Shown: piece by piece, positions 38,219 through 47,954 of the stretch
How the letters are laid out: each line of letters starts with the position of its first letter
Numbering within the stretch: the first letter of the stretch is position 1
Source: Oscheius onirici
Taxonomy: Eukaryota > Nematoda > Chromadorea > Rhabditida > Rhabditidae
Reading direction: 5' to 3'
NCBI GenBank assembly: GCA_932521025.1
Contig: OW051470.1
Coordinates: forward strand, 1,426,001 to 1,490,000
DNA length: 64,000 nucleotides
Notes under the pieces: generated by a model
Told to the model about the DNA's origin: nothing
The model's database searches: none
What the model saw: the letters and a program-made list of their open reading frames with translations, nothing else
Program-made: the position numbers and the translations under genes

Positions 38219-38390
38219 AGAACAAAATTTAGTTCAACCTCTGCTTTCGCAGTGTCGAAGCAATTTGTTACCTCAAAAACTAAGGGAACTACTGTTCAAA
38301 TCTCACGCTGTCGGCTCGAAGGCCATCTACAGCGGGCGACGACACGAAACCAGTGCGGCCGAGATAGTCGTGGATTCTAAAAATCTAACG
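38219..38390 (+). repeat. Coding-like repeat, copy 2
   Basis: Translates as NLVQPLLSQCRSNLLPQKLR, homologous to the copies at 35.75 and 39.9 kb; the frame decays after about 40 codons. Confidence 0.55.
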
Positions 38391-38774
38391 CAGTCAAGGT
38401 CTTCGTTTGGTTACATTTGCAGTGAGAAAATTGAGAATGAGAATTCACACTGTCAGCCATCTGGTAGTACTCCATTGCATCATAATTCTGCTTAAAGAAG
38501 CGTCTCTCTCCCAGTTCATCGAAGAGACTGTTGGACTGAGAATGAGAACGAGAATGAGACAATGAGAACTACTGTTCACGTCCTCGTAGTAGTCGTCCAG
38601 AGAGTAGTACTATTCTTCACTGTAGGTAGAAGCGTCCAGAATGCTCAAAAGAGCTTCTCGGAGGACCTGGAAAGACACGTATACTGTATGCTACCTCTCC
38701 ACTAGGGCGCTCGAGTTGCTGGCGCAAACCCGGTGTCACGTTTTTCTTAATATTCTGCTTATACACCCACCTTT

Positions 38775-39218
38775 GGCGTCATTTTTGCAACAAGGTTGGC
38801 AACGTCCTTCCAGGGCTAAAGTAGAAATTCATTGCTTCGCTCTGGATCCATAATCGTGGTTTCCCTTTTATTTTTCCTTTGTTACTCTCCTCCAGTCACT
38901 CTCCCTGACCCTCTAAAGAAACCACCAAACTTATATTTGAACCTACTCCCTCCCAAGCCTAATTTCAAAATGTAGGACCTGAACGGGTCTCTCGGCCCGT
39001 TCCTAGCTTCAGTGAGTCTCAGTCCTACTGTCCCTTCCCTTCTCCCCTTGTCACTCCTTCTCAAGTCACCCCTGTCCCTCCAAAGAAACTATCAAAGTCA
39101 CGCACTTGCTTTTCCTGTCACGACTTGTTAAAAACTAATTTGCGTACAAAGCTCCCCTCCTTATCCTCAATTAGAGTTTCAGACAAACACACACAGACCT
39201 GGGGGCAATTTAAAATGG
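38775..39218 (-). mobile_element. LTR-like sequence (family B, copy 2, inverted)
   Basis: Reverse complement of 19531-19970, including GAACGGGTCTCTCGGCCCG and the outer end CCCCCAGGTCTGTGTGTG on the minus strand. No adjoining retroelement gene. Confidence 0.6.
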
Positions 39219-39341
39219 ATAGGTAGGTACTATCCATGGGAACCTCCGGAAAAATGTGTTAAGGTGTACCGTGTAATTTTTGAGAAAATGGGCTCAAGCC
39301 GAGATGACAAGTTGGAGGATTTTTAGGGAATTTGAAGCGAC

Positions 39342-39674
39342 CTATGGCAAAAATATCGCCAAGGGTTTATAAGCAGAATATTGAGAAAAACGCGACACAA
39401 GTTTTTCGCCAGCAACTCGAACTCTCAACCTTTGTCTCTCTGTCCCCTCCACAAAAAAAGTCACCGTGTCAGCATCCAAAGGACAGAACTGACTCTCAAA
39501 CTGGTAGACCATGTGCATTCCGTCCTGGTCTACATAGTTCTGGAGCTCCGGCTCCACAAAGTAGTAGAAATAGGCAGATTCTTGGGGCTTATTGTGGCTT
39601 CGGGAGCCATCTCCAGAGAAATAGTTTTTCATGGAAAACATTGCACTTTTGAGACAAAATAAAACTTTCTTCAT
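39342..39674 (-). CDS. Possible small protein, 110 aa, unknown
   Basis: An uninterrupted minus-strand frame with sensible composition: ESAYFYYFVEPELQNYVDQD then FCPLDADTVTFFVEGTERQR. There is no signal peptide or known motif. Plus-strand frames overlapping it read as low-quality peptide. Without a homologue it could still be a chance frame; splice sites at its ends are not obvious. Confidence 0.4.
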   Translation of the reverse strand: MKKVLFCLKSAMFSMKNYFSGDGSRSHNKPQESAYFYYFVEPELQNYVDQDGMHMVYQFESQFCPLDADTVTFFVEGTERQRLRVRVAGEKLVSRFSQYSAYKPLAIFLP

Positions 39675-39894
39675 TGGTAATTAGTTTCTTTGCGTTAGAA
39701 ATTTAATAATTCGTACTTTTTTTTTGAAAGTTTTGGAAGGCAATTACAATTAGAAGTTTTTTGAACAAGTTGTGAAAAAACATCGAAAAGTTATTGGAAG
39801 ATTGAAAAGGGTAATTACTGTAGTTTTCAGTTATTTTGTAATTTTTTGTTCGCTTTGAAAAAACCAGACTCGTTCGGCGTCTGAAACTGGACAG

Positions 39895-40090
39895 GTCCTT
39901 TGTAAGCCACAACCGGCGTTTTACCCCCAGTTTCACCACATCCGTTTCGTCTCGCCGCTTGCCATGAATGGGCTTCGGGCCGGAAGCATCTCTTTTTTTG
40001 GAACAAGTGTTCCCGAATTTTTGAGGTGATGAAATGCTTTCGACCCTGAGAAAGCAGAGGTTGAGCTAGATTTTTGAAAAACCCTCTCAT
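39895..40090 (-). repeat. Coding-like repeat, copy 3
   Basis: On the minus strand it reads NLAQPLLSQGRKHFITSKIR, the best-preserved of the three copies, with a continuing frame of about 90 codons. Confidence 0.55.
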
Positions 40091-40418
40091 TGCCGAGAGC
40101 AACAAGAATAGAAATGAGATGATTGAAACTTTGGCTTTGTGCCGCCCCTGATGATTTTTATTTTCAGACTCTTCCCCAAGACGTCTCCTCTTCTATTTCT
40201 CTACTTATAAACCGAGGCATATCAGCTACAGAACCAGTCATTAGACCCACTTGCCTAGTCACATATCGCTAGCTTTAGTCTTATACATCTCTGTGATACA
40301 GTTCGCATTCTGTCTCTCTATGTTGCTCAATGAACAGTTTCAACGTTCTCATTGTCTTTCTAACGGCTAGCAGTACGAACTGTCAATATCTTTGGTACGA
40401 AAGATACGAAAAGCCTCT

Positions 40419-40615
40419 GTATCGATTTAGAACTGTCCATTTTCATTGATTTTGAGCGATCGAATTAGACCTGATCGAATTGGCCCTGATTACGGAAGTT
40501 CAGAGAAATAGTTCGAGACCAACATGCAATAGTGAAAATTCGTCATCTTTTCAGTTTGAAATCAAACTTGTGCGAATTTGACCAGTTCCTATTCGAACAG
40601 TTCTAAACCGATACA
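40419..40615. mobile_element. MITE with GTATCGATTTAGAACTG ends
   Basis: Left GTATCGATTTAGAACTGTCC and right GAACAGTTCTAAACCGATAC form an imperfect inverted repeat enclosing about 160 bp without coding content, just upstream of the zinc-finger gene start. Confidence 0.7.
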
Positions 40616-40638
40616 TACCCTACGAAAATACATATTAG

Positions 40639-43515
40639 ATGGCAGAAGAGTTTGACTCTCTACTCATGTTGGCAAGTACCGCCAGCAGTTCTAGAGATCT
40701 GTATAAGGAGAAGGAGAGAACTGAGAGGGTGAGTAATCTCTCAGTCTCTCTCATCCCCACTCTTTTAGAATTCTCCCGATTATTTCAGCCTCTGGGACGC
40801 CCAAGATCATTGCTACGTACAGGAAGACGAGTGTGACATTCTGGTCAACTCTGAGCACGGCTACTATCAGCGAGTAGATCAGTTTGATCTTCCAGATTAC
40901 ATTGAGCACAACTACGCTTTTCCAGTCCCATCCAAGGTGAACTGATTCTCTTTGATTTTCAATTTTTTTTCAGTCTTTTTCTGATCTATTGGAAGAGGAG
41001 GCTCCTGGTAGCCCTAACCTTGAACTGTCTCGATGTGAATGGGATATTTGTGATTTTGTGTGTGACACTGTAGAAGATCTGCACGCTCATATAGGTCAGT
41101 CATGTTGTTCGCTACCAGTTTTATTGAAACTGGAACCAGGAGGATTCCCGGATAGCGCCATTTTGAATTTGACTGCGCACCAACTTGTAATACATACAGC
41201 CTGCGTATCGACATTTGACTACGTTACGCAGGCCCTATGTTGGTGCGCAGCCAATTCAAAATGGCGCCATCCGGAAACCCGGTATCCGCCCATCCCTGGA
41301 ACCAAATCAAGAGTCAAGGAGGGGAACAGTTTCTGTTCCAGAACAAAGATACAGAGAGATAAACTGTCTAGAATCTTTTTCAGAAAACAGCCATTTCAAG
41401 AACTCTTCACGAACCTGTCATTGGAAGGACTGCCTACGGATTTCTAAACCATTCAAAGAGAAGTAAACCTTGAACTTCAAAAAGAGAGACGGAATCACTA
41501 ATTACCCCTTCCCCCCCCCCCCCCCAAACTTGGATTTTTTTTTTGAAAAATGACTTTTGCCTTGGTTGACAAGTTTTGGCTTAGAATCATTTTTTTTCAC
41601 AGTGATAACACATTTTCATGCTTCACAATGTTCTGCAAAGTTGTAGAGCTTGATCAGGGCTATATAGCTGAAAAATGTAAACGAGAGCCAGAAAATTTAG
41701 ATTTCCCCCAAACTGACACTGAGAGTTTCAGAATATCTTTTGACACGACTAGAGAAACAGAAACACTCTCGGAAGTGACAATAAAAGTCTGTAAACATCC
41801 TTTTTCAGGTATCTACTGGCTCGCCATGTCAACTCACACATCCGGTATGAGGCCTTCAAATGCGACGAATGTTCCAAAGGATTCGTGACTTCGGAACGAC
41901 TGAAGCTACACAAGAAGGCTCGGCACCAGCCAGAGGTTTGTTCTTTTGTTTTACGGAAGGATCTAATTTTTGTCTTTCTGTCTCCCTGCCCAAAACAGTC
42001 TCCTCATTTAGACATTTATTTTCATAAAATTCGAATTCTGACATGGAATTCTATTTGGTTTTTCCTAGTCTCTTCTTCTTATGTTCGTCTCGTCCGCTCT
42101 TGCACGAGCTGCTGCTCTTCTTCTTGGCCCAGTCGCTGTAGTTGTGGGGACTCTCAGCTGGAGAGGGACCCTTCGGCACGGAGATGACACTGTTCGACAT
42201 CGATTGAGATGAACGGGACGACGACGACGAGTAGATGTACCGCGGACAGTTGAACTTCTTCATGAGGGCACTTTTCAGACGGTGCAGGGGCTCGGTCACG
42301 ATGTCGGCAGGACTTTTGACGGGAGCGCTGAGGCACTTTTGAGTCCTGTCCATAGAGTCCTGGGTCTTTGAACTCTAAAGACAGTAGGAGTCGGGACAGA
42401 AAGGCAGTAACAGTAACAGTAACAGTGACAGTAACAGTAACAAAGAAGCGAGATGGCGCAGTGGTAGGAGGCGCCAGCGTCAATCTAAAGGTCCCAAGTT
42501 CAAACCCGCTTCTGCCCAACCAAGGCATCCATCCTCTAGAGGTCGGTAAATTGGTAGTAGCATGCTACGAAGATAAAGCGTTCTTGGAGTCAGACTTGGC
42601 ACCTGTCCAGATTATAGAACGTAAGCCTGATTTCTCTGGCCCCTCAGATTAGACCCGCACGCAATTGAGCTTGCTCTGTCGTTGATTACGGGGTAAACTT
42701 TACTTTAACAGTAACAGTAACAGTGAGAGTAATAGGAACAGTGACAGTAACAGTAATAGTGACAATGACAGTGAGAGACAGAGGGACTGGGTAGACCTAC
42801 CTTCGTCTTCTCCTTCGTCGGAGCCTTGACCGTCTTCTTGACCGCCGTCTTCTTCTTCACTTTCCTCTTCTTCTCCTTCTTGACCAACCGGCTCTGAACC
42901 TCTCCGACTTGCTCCATCTTGGCTGGAAGTTTCGTGCTGCGCCACTTCAGCGTGTAGCTGAATTCGAGTTCTTCATCCGGCAGTTCCTCGTAGTTGATCT
43001 GGATGCTGTACGGCTGGCTGCAGTCGTCTTGAAAAGCCACCGGAATGAAATCCTTGATGTCCGAAGAGGGGAGAGACTTCTTGGCGATCATCTGGGAGGC
43101 AATCAGGAGTCTTGAATGGACTCTTTTGTTAGATTTTAAGCCTTTTTCAAATTTGAAGTAATTAGCAACTTTTCAGGTAAATTACATGTGCGATGAATGT
43201 AATCAGATGTTCAAAACGACTTCGGATAGAGCTCATCACATCAGTCGAGTCCACAGTAGTAAGTCGCATTCCAGTATGGCTCCTCTTCGTTTTGCGGTGC
43301 AGCCGTGGTCCCGTGGTGTAGCGGTTAGCACTCAGGACTCTGAATCCTGCGACGGGAGTTCAAATCTCCCCGGGACCTGCCTTTTTTGCTATTTTTTTTT
43401 CGTAAAATGTTCTCTTTCAGAGCTCCGTCTGGTATGTCCCCACTGCCGAAAATTGTTCGCTGGTCGATCGTCTCTTCGAATCCATTTGAAAAAGTGCCCA
43501 AAAGAAAAATCTTAA
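40639..43515 (+). CDS. C2H2 zinc-finger protein
   Basis: Start MAEEFDSLLMLAST at 40639. Recognised exons are about 40792-40936, 40974-41094, 41809-41935, 43177-43258 and 43421-43515; the donor of exon 1 and the junction between 41094 and 41809 are not settled. Fingers visible are CEWDICDFVCDTVEDLHAH (first half), CDECSKGFVTSERLKLHKK, CDECNQMFKTTSDRAHHI and CPHCRKLFAGRSSLRIHLKK, the last with a C in place of the final H. An acidic, Tyr-rich N-terminal part precedes them. A nuclear DNA-binding role is expected from the family. The 1.2-kb intron 41936-43176 holds an antisense gene and the next intron holds tRNA-Gln. A hAT MITE sits near 41.2 kb. Confidence 0.8.
41137..41298. mobile_element. hAT-type MITE (CAGGGATGGGCGGATAC family), zinc-finger gene intron
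   Basis: The right end CCGGTATCCGCCCATCCCTG matches the family terminus. The core AATACATACAGCCTGCGTATC is shared with the element at 20.9 kb. The left end is shortened, and the flanks give no clean 8-bp duplication. Confidence 0.7.
41495..41712. repeat. GTTGTAG-hairpin element, half copy
   Basis: A C-run of 15-16 bases followed by AACTTGGATTTTT, then the core TTCTGCAAAGTTGTAGAGC, matches one half of the 400-bp palindrome at 62.9 kb. Confidence 0.55.
42051..43091 (-). CDS. Lysine-rich protein, 204 aa, nested antisense in a zinc-finger gene intron
   Basis: Two exons (43091-42801 and 42374-42051) join in phase 0. The N-terminal part reads DIKDFIPVAFQDDCSQPY and YEELPDEELEFSYTLKW, a folded-looking domain. 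A lysine cluster (KKEKKRKVKKKTAVKK) resembling a nuclear localisation signal follows. The second exon carries TEPLHRLKSALMKKFNCPRY and a Ser/Lys-rich end. Family not recognised; nuclear role inferred from the basic clusters. The intron carries CAGTAA microsatellites at both ends and a SINE-like insertion between them. The whole gene lies inside one intron of the zinc-finger gene on the opposite strand. Confidence 0.75.
42444..42655 (+). mobile_element. tRNA-derived SINE, copy 1
   Basis: The head has an A box (TGGCGCAGTGGTAGG), a B box (AAGTTCAAACC) and complementary acceptor-like ends AGAAGCG/CGCTTCT, but no sound anticodon arm. The tail contains GGTAGTAGCATGCTACGAAG and GGCACCTGTCCAG, echoed by the minus-strand element at 58.6 kb. 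It is inserted within CAGTAA repeats. Confidence 0.55.
43307..43378 (+). tRNA. tRNA-Gln (anticodon CUG)
   Basis: Complete 72-nt cloverleaf: anticodon stem CAGGA/TCCTG around CTCTGAA, T loop GTTCAAATC, acceptor GGTCCCG/CGGGACC. It lies in the last intron of the zinc-finger gene, same strand. Its body is identical to the tRNA at 54.4 kb. Confidence 0.97.
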
Positions 43516-43683
43516 CTCTGTTTCATCCGTTTCAATGAATCAGACAAATTATAGAGATACAGAATACTGTGTAGTCCCGTCTCTGATACGAAGACCTCGT
43601 CACACAATTTCCCACATTTTACTTCCCATTTTATATCCTCAAGTCTGTTTTAAAGCCGCCCTTTTTTCCAAAGAAACCCAGCC

Positions 43684-43890
43684 ATGTTCCCCACAGCTCT
43701 TCTCGTCCTCGGAGCCTTCTCCTTGGAAGCTGGAGCACAAAAATCTGTGAAGACCTATGAAGACTACACTCTCCGCAATATGAACCCACCTGAGAACCGG
43801 CTAAAAATGTTCGCCTTTCTCGACCGACCAGCTACGGATGGCGACCACGTCATCTTTTACACCTCGGCAAATAACTCGGTCTTTTTGTAA
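43684..43890 (+). pseudogene. Galectin-like secreted protein, truncated copy A
   Basis: Starts with a signal peptide (MFPTALLVLGAFSLEAGA) and PPENRLKMFAFLDRP, then DGDHVIFYTSANN, matching the first exon of the other copies, and stops after NNSVFL. No second exon with the WG-core follows before copy B, so it lacks most of the domain. Confidence 0.5.
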
Positions 43891-44174
43891 GACACTAGGT
43901 GACCTCAGTCATGAACTCAGTCTCAGTTCCCCTTTATAGTGCATACTTTTTGATAATGAGAGGCTTCTGAACACACCAGCCGCCTACGACGACTTCGACG
44001 GACCAAATGGTGGTACAGAAAGTCAGTTTCAAATCCAACTCGAGTAATCCCTTGGCTTGATCTAACTTGTTCCGGCATTACCACTCAACTCCGGCAGTCG
44101 CTAACTTGTCTTGACTTGTTCGTGCTGACAGACATCATTGCGCTTTAGAGTAAGAAAGATTGATTTGGAGATAT

Positions 44175-45044
44175 GTTTACCATCGCTGTCCTCGTCTTCG
44201 GAGCAGTGTCTCTAGCCGCAGCTGATCTCGCTCCAGAAAACACTCTTCGTCGTCTGATTATTCACAAAGCACATTGACGAAAAAAATGCCTTCTTTACCT
44301 TGCTCAAGGGACCGCTGAAGACTGGAGACAAGATCACCTTTTACACTTCGGCCAAGAACGACTACGCCAAAAGTTCAGAAGGGTGGAGCTTCAACTTTTT
44401 CGACGCCAAGTACAAAAATGTCCTTCATTACAGACCGAAACCTGAGATATATTTCGTAATTCAAAACGTATATTACAGATTTTCTGAATATTTTAGGCCA
44501 TACTGACAGCTAGCACTGGGCGTTGGGGAAACTGGAGCGGCAGGAATCTGCAGATTCCAGATGGTCCTACTCCCTATAATCCTAAAAATGGTTACGAGTC
44601 TGGAAAGAAGCAGAAGACTGTGGTCCCTGTCCCTGTCTCTCTTTGTTCGTTGTTTGTTTTCTCATTCTTTTCCGTTCCTATATGACATTTAAGATCATTC
44701 TCACGACCTGTAACAGAGTTTGGAGACGTTGGTCGAGTATAAGCTTCCGTTTTGCGGACAATTCACACCCGAGAAACCCGTACGTGTCTGGAAAGAGGCA
44801 GAAGACTGAGATTGAGTTTGGAAAAGATGAGCTGACCGTATATATCGACGATACATGCTGTTTCTTTGTTCCTTACACGGCGATGCAACAAATCACAAAG
44901 GACTTGGATCCCAAGAAAGATTTTGTGCATATGACCTTCTCTACTGTCATCGTTGACGGTTTGAGCACGACAATTGGTAGAGTGACCAATGCAATTCTTA
45001 TTTACAGTGGACAGACTGTGAAACACTTCCCTGTACCTTGGTGA
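44175..45044 (+). pseudogene. Galectin-like secreted protein, broken mosaic copy B
   Basis: A signal peptide (MFTIAVLVFGAVSLAAAD) and APENTLRRL are followed by a frameshift and stop near 44272 relative to copy C. Downstream, LKTGDKITFYTSAKNDY and GWSFNFFDAKYKNVLHY are in another frame. Two successive C-terminal exon-like pieces follow: one starting ASTGRWGNWSGRNLQIP and breaking off at about 44640, and a second (44690-45044) ending VKHFPVPW. This looks like a fusion of two degraded copies. Confidence 0.6.
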
Positions 45045-45425
45045 TGGTGAAATAAAGATTGTTCAGCAGAGATTTTTCATCTTGAAAGAAACAGAAAAAA
45101 AAGGAAGAATAATTTTCTTTGAAAGCGTCCACAGTTACCAAACGCTAAATTGCTTTATTTCTGGCAAGAGTTTCTCCAAATTTGTCCTCAACTGTGCATC
45201 TTTGACCGGGAAGCTCTGACCTTTCAAACACTATGGGGAATAAAATAATTTCCCGATTTCTTGGTTGTTTCGGAATAAAAATTGATTGGCAAAGATAAGA
45301 GCAGCTCTCCTAATTTCTCATGCTATCTAGAGACTCGTCAGCCTAAAAGTTTATCAGCTGTTTGGTTGCGAAAGCTTTACCACTCTCCAAATTCCCATCG
45401 CCGCTGTTTTCGTCTGTTTTCTACT

Positions 45426-46537
45426 ATGAAAAGCCCCAACTTGCTGGGAGATGCTCCGAGTGCACCACCAATCGACTTAATGAATGAACCTCCATCTTAT
45501 GAGGAATCTCAAAGACACAGATACGGATGGAACATTGAGGCAACGGAGCCAAAGAATGAGGTGGGGTTTTACTTAAAGTTTTTCATACTGTATTACCTCT
45601 ATTAGAAGCACCCCCTTACGTAAGAAATACGCAATTGTGTATTCGCGTTTTCGAGGTCAAGACGGCATTTTCTGACTTTGTGATGCTTTGCAAAGTTGTA
45701 GCTCACGACGTCCTCTACAACTTTGCAGACCTTCAAAAAGCTGAAAAATGGTGTCTTGACCCTGAACAATGTGGATACGTAATTGCGTATTTCTTACGTA
45801 AAGGGGTGCTTCTAATAGAGGTAATACGGTAGTTTGTTATCTTTCAGAACAATCCTGCTCCAGAGCTGCCACCTGGCCCAAATCTTAACAAAAACATCGA
45901 AAATGAACCAAAAAAGAGATTTAGTTTCGGAACAATTTGCTTTTGGACATTCTATCTTCTAGTTTGCTTAAAAATTTTCTGGCTAATCCAGGAATCATTT
46001 TTCGGAATAGCATTCCGCGATTTCGCTTACATCAACTTTGGAGCATTGTATAGGTCATCTCAAAGTCACTATTTCCGCAAAATTTGCGTCACTGCCGGCT
46101 ACTTGGTATCATTATATGAAGTTTTCGAGCGAATCCAGGATAATGAATTTACCGAAGCTTTTGAACATTTCGGTTGCATTACCATTGTGGCCATTTATCT
46201 TTCGTCGCAAAAAATTAAATTCCGAACAATTTGTTTCTGGATTTTCTATTTTTCCTGTTGCATGGATGTTTTCCGGGAAATCCAGGCTGCAGAATTTACG
46301 AAAGCGGTTATATATTTTGGTAACGTGGCTTTGTGTGTGCGACATAGACATCTTTTTTCTACAATGTCCTTCTGGGAATCTTTTTTTTATTGTTGCTTCC
46401 TAACTTTGTGGCAACTGTATTTTGGAGGTTTACAGTCGGCTGTTGAATGCTTTGTTGTTTCCAACATCTGCGCCTTCGTGCTGTACCGGGTAAGTGTTTT
46501 ACATTTTGTATTTTGGAGGTTTACAGTCGGCTGTTGA
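45426..46537 (+). CDS. Multi-pass membrane protein with PSAP and PPxY motifs (copy 1)
   Basis: Exons 45426-45560 and 45848-46489 join in phase 0. If translation runs past the donor at 46489 it stops at 46537, giving the coordinates used. The N-terminus has PSAPPIDLMNEPPSYEESQ: a PSAP motif (TSG101/ESCRT-I ligand) and a PPSY motif (WW-domain ligand). About six hydrophobic segments follow, such as TICFWTFYLLVCLKIFWLI and TICFWIFYFSCCMDVF, in two repeats. The real last exon is unclear: the donor CGG|GTAAGT is in the right phase to splice to 47162. Intron 1 is largely a MITE. The topology is inferred to leave the N-terminus in the cytosol. A paralogue lies at 47955. Confidence 0.75.
45588..45829. 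mobile_element. TA-flanked MITE with GTTGTAG hairpin core, in an intron
   Basis: Ends CTGTATTACCTCTATTAGAA and the diverged inverse, then arms TTACGTAAGAAATACGCAAT paired at the other end. In the centre, GCAAAGTTGTAGC and CTACAACTTTGCAG form the recurrent hairpin. A sister copy lies at 51840-52081. Confidence 0.75.
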
Positions 46538-46596
46538 ATGCTTTGTTGTTTTCAACATCTGCGCCTTCGAGCTGTACCGGGTAAGTGTTTTACACT
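46417..46596. repeat. Tandem duplication, two 90-bp units, spanning a splice donor
   Basis: Two adjacent units from TGTATTTTGGAGG to TTTTACA differ at about two bases. Each includes the exon end CTGTACCGG|GTAAGTG, so the membrane-protein gene has two equivalent donor sites. Confidence 0.8.
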
Positions 46597-46618
46597 TATA
46601 AATATAGCCTGTTCAAAA

Positions 46619-46788
46619 TGTAGAGAGCATAATTTGAATTGGCCCGCGCTTTCTTCATAGAACTTTTTTCAAATCAAATTGGCGGGAGTTTAGCTGCGTA
46701 GGATGGAAGACCAGGATGGATACAGCATGTAAATTTTGGATACTCAGCCAACCAAAAAGCGCGGGCCAATTCAAATTATGCATTCTAT
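46619..46788. mobile_element. MITE with GCATAATTTGAATTGGCCCG arms
   Basis: The arm GCATAATTTGAATTGGCCCG and its inverse enclose about 100 bp. The arms resemble those of the next element, and both target the same intergenic gap. Confidence 0.7.
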
Positions 46789-46807
46789 ATTTAAAACAGA
46801 CTACTAT

Positions 46808-47110
46808 AGTCGATTCCAAAAAAAATGGTGCATAATTCAAACCGGCCCGCCACGATTTGAGCGCGAATTTGAACGCAGAAAATTCAATTGGTAAATTTTT
46901 AGTTTTGCATTCATCGTTTCTTGGCCTATTTTTGGTCGTTTTCTGTTAAAGAATAGTAGAATGTACAATTTACTACGTGGAGAAAGCATTCAGCGTATTA
47001 TCGGCTCCAAAGAAAATTGCTATGCTGGAAAAATGAGGCATATTTTTGGAGCGTTTAAATTCCCGCGAAACTCTTGTTTGAATTATGCACCATTTTTTTG
47101 GAATCGACTA
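46808..47110. mobile_element. TA-flanked MITE (TATAGTCGATTCC ends)
   Basis: Ends TATAGTCGATTCCAAAAAAA and the inverse, with arms extending through ATGGTGCATAATTCAAAC. The TA dinucleotide borders both ends. It lies just upstream of galectin-like copy C. Confidence 0.75.
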
Positions 47111-47161
47111 TACATAATTGGATAAAAGTTAAAATACTAAGAGACATGAATTATATTTCAG

Positions 47162-47835
47162 TTGAATATATTTGGAGATGAAGAAGGAGATGAAGAAGCA
47201 CCCGAAAACACTCTGCGCCATCTGATTGCGGACTCATCAAAGTACATTGGAAAAAATCATAAGATGTTTACATTTCCCGAGAGGTCATTGAAGACTGGCG
47301 ACAAAGTGACCTTCTACACCTCGATTATGAACGATTATTCGAGAGTGGTCGGAGGATGGAGTTTCAACTTTTTCGACGGAAACTACAGAAATGTTTTCAA
47401 TTACAATCCCAGACCTGGACATCTTGCGGTAAGTTTTGGGACAGAGAGTCAGTTTATTCAAATTCAATTTTTCAGGTTACCGTAACTGCTTGTACTAGTC
47501 ACTGGGGTGTCTGGAGTGGTCGCAATCTACATGTCCCAGACCAAACTTTTCCGGCAAATCCGCTAAATTGCTACAAATCTGGACTGAAGCAGAAGACTGT
47601 GATTGAGATCACAAAAGACACGATTCAAGTCAATGTTGACAAATGTTTGGTTGGAGAGATTCAGTTCACTTTCTTGAAGGAAATCAACAATGACTTTGAT
47701 CCAGAAAAGGGTCTGGTACACATGTCCTTCAACAACGTCATTCTGGACGGATTGAGCATAACAAGCGGATGGATGACGACAGAAATTCCTGACTACAGTG
47801 AAGATCAGGAAAAGAACTTCCCGATTCCTTGGTGA
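47162..47835 (+). CDS. Galectin-like protein, intact copy C
   Basis: Exons 47162-47428 and 47476-47835 (phase 0) encode a complete beta-rich domain: LKTGDKVTFYTS, GGWSFNFFDGNYRNVFNYNP, ACTSHWGVWSGRNLHVP and a final VHMSFNNVILDGLS block ending FPIPW. The order F-N-F, N-P-R, W-G resembles the galectin carbohydrate-recognition domain, but the canonical sugar-contact H and E residues are not conserved, so sugar binding is uncertain. The exon starts at an acceptor without an ATG; the signal-peptide exon present in copies A and B is not found. Either it was displaced by the upstream MITEs or the exon is now spliced to the preceding membrane-protein gene. AATAAA follows the stop. Confidence 0.7.
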
Positions 47836-47954
47836 TTTTGAAATAAAAATTGATAAGAGCAGCTCTCCTAATTTCTCATGCTATCTAGAGAATCATTATC
47901 AGTGAATTGTGCAAGCCCAGCCAACACGGCAATTTTTGTCTTCCTATTTCGACA

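Noticed and set aside
46046-46403. Second plus-strand frame overlapping membrane protein 1
   Set aside because: The hydrophobic repeats and exon phase support the other frame; this one is a shadow.
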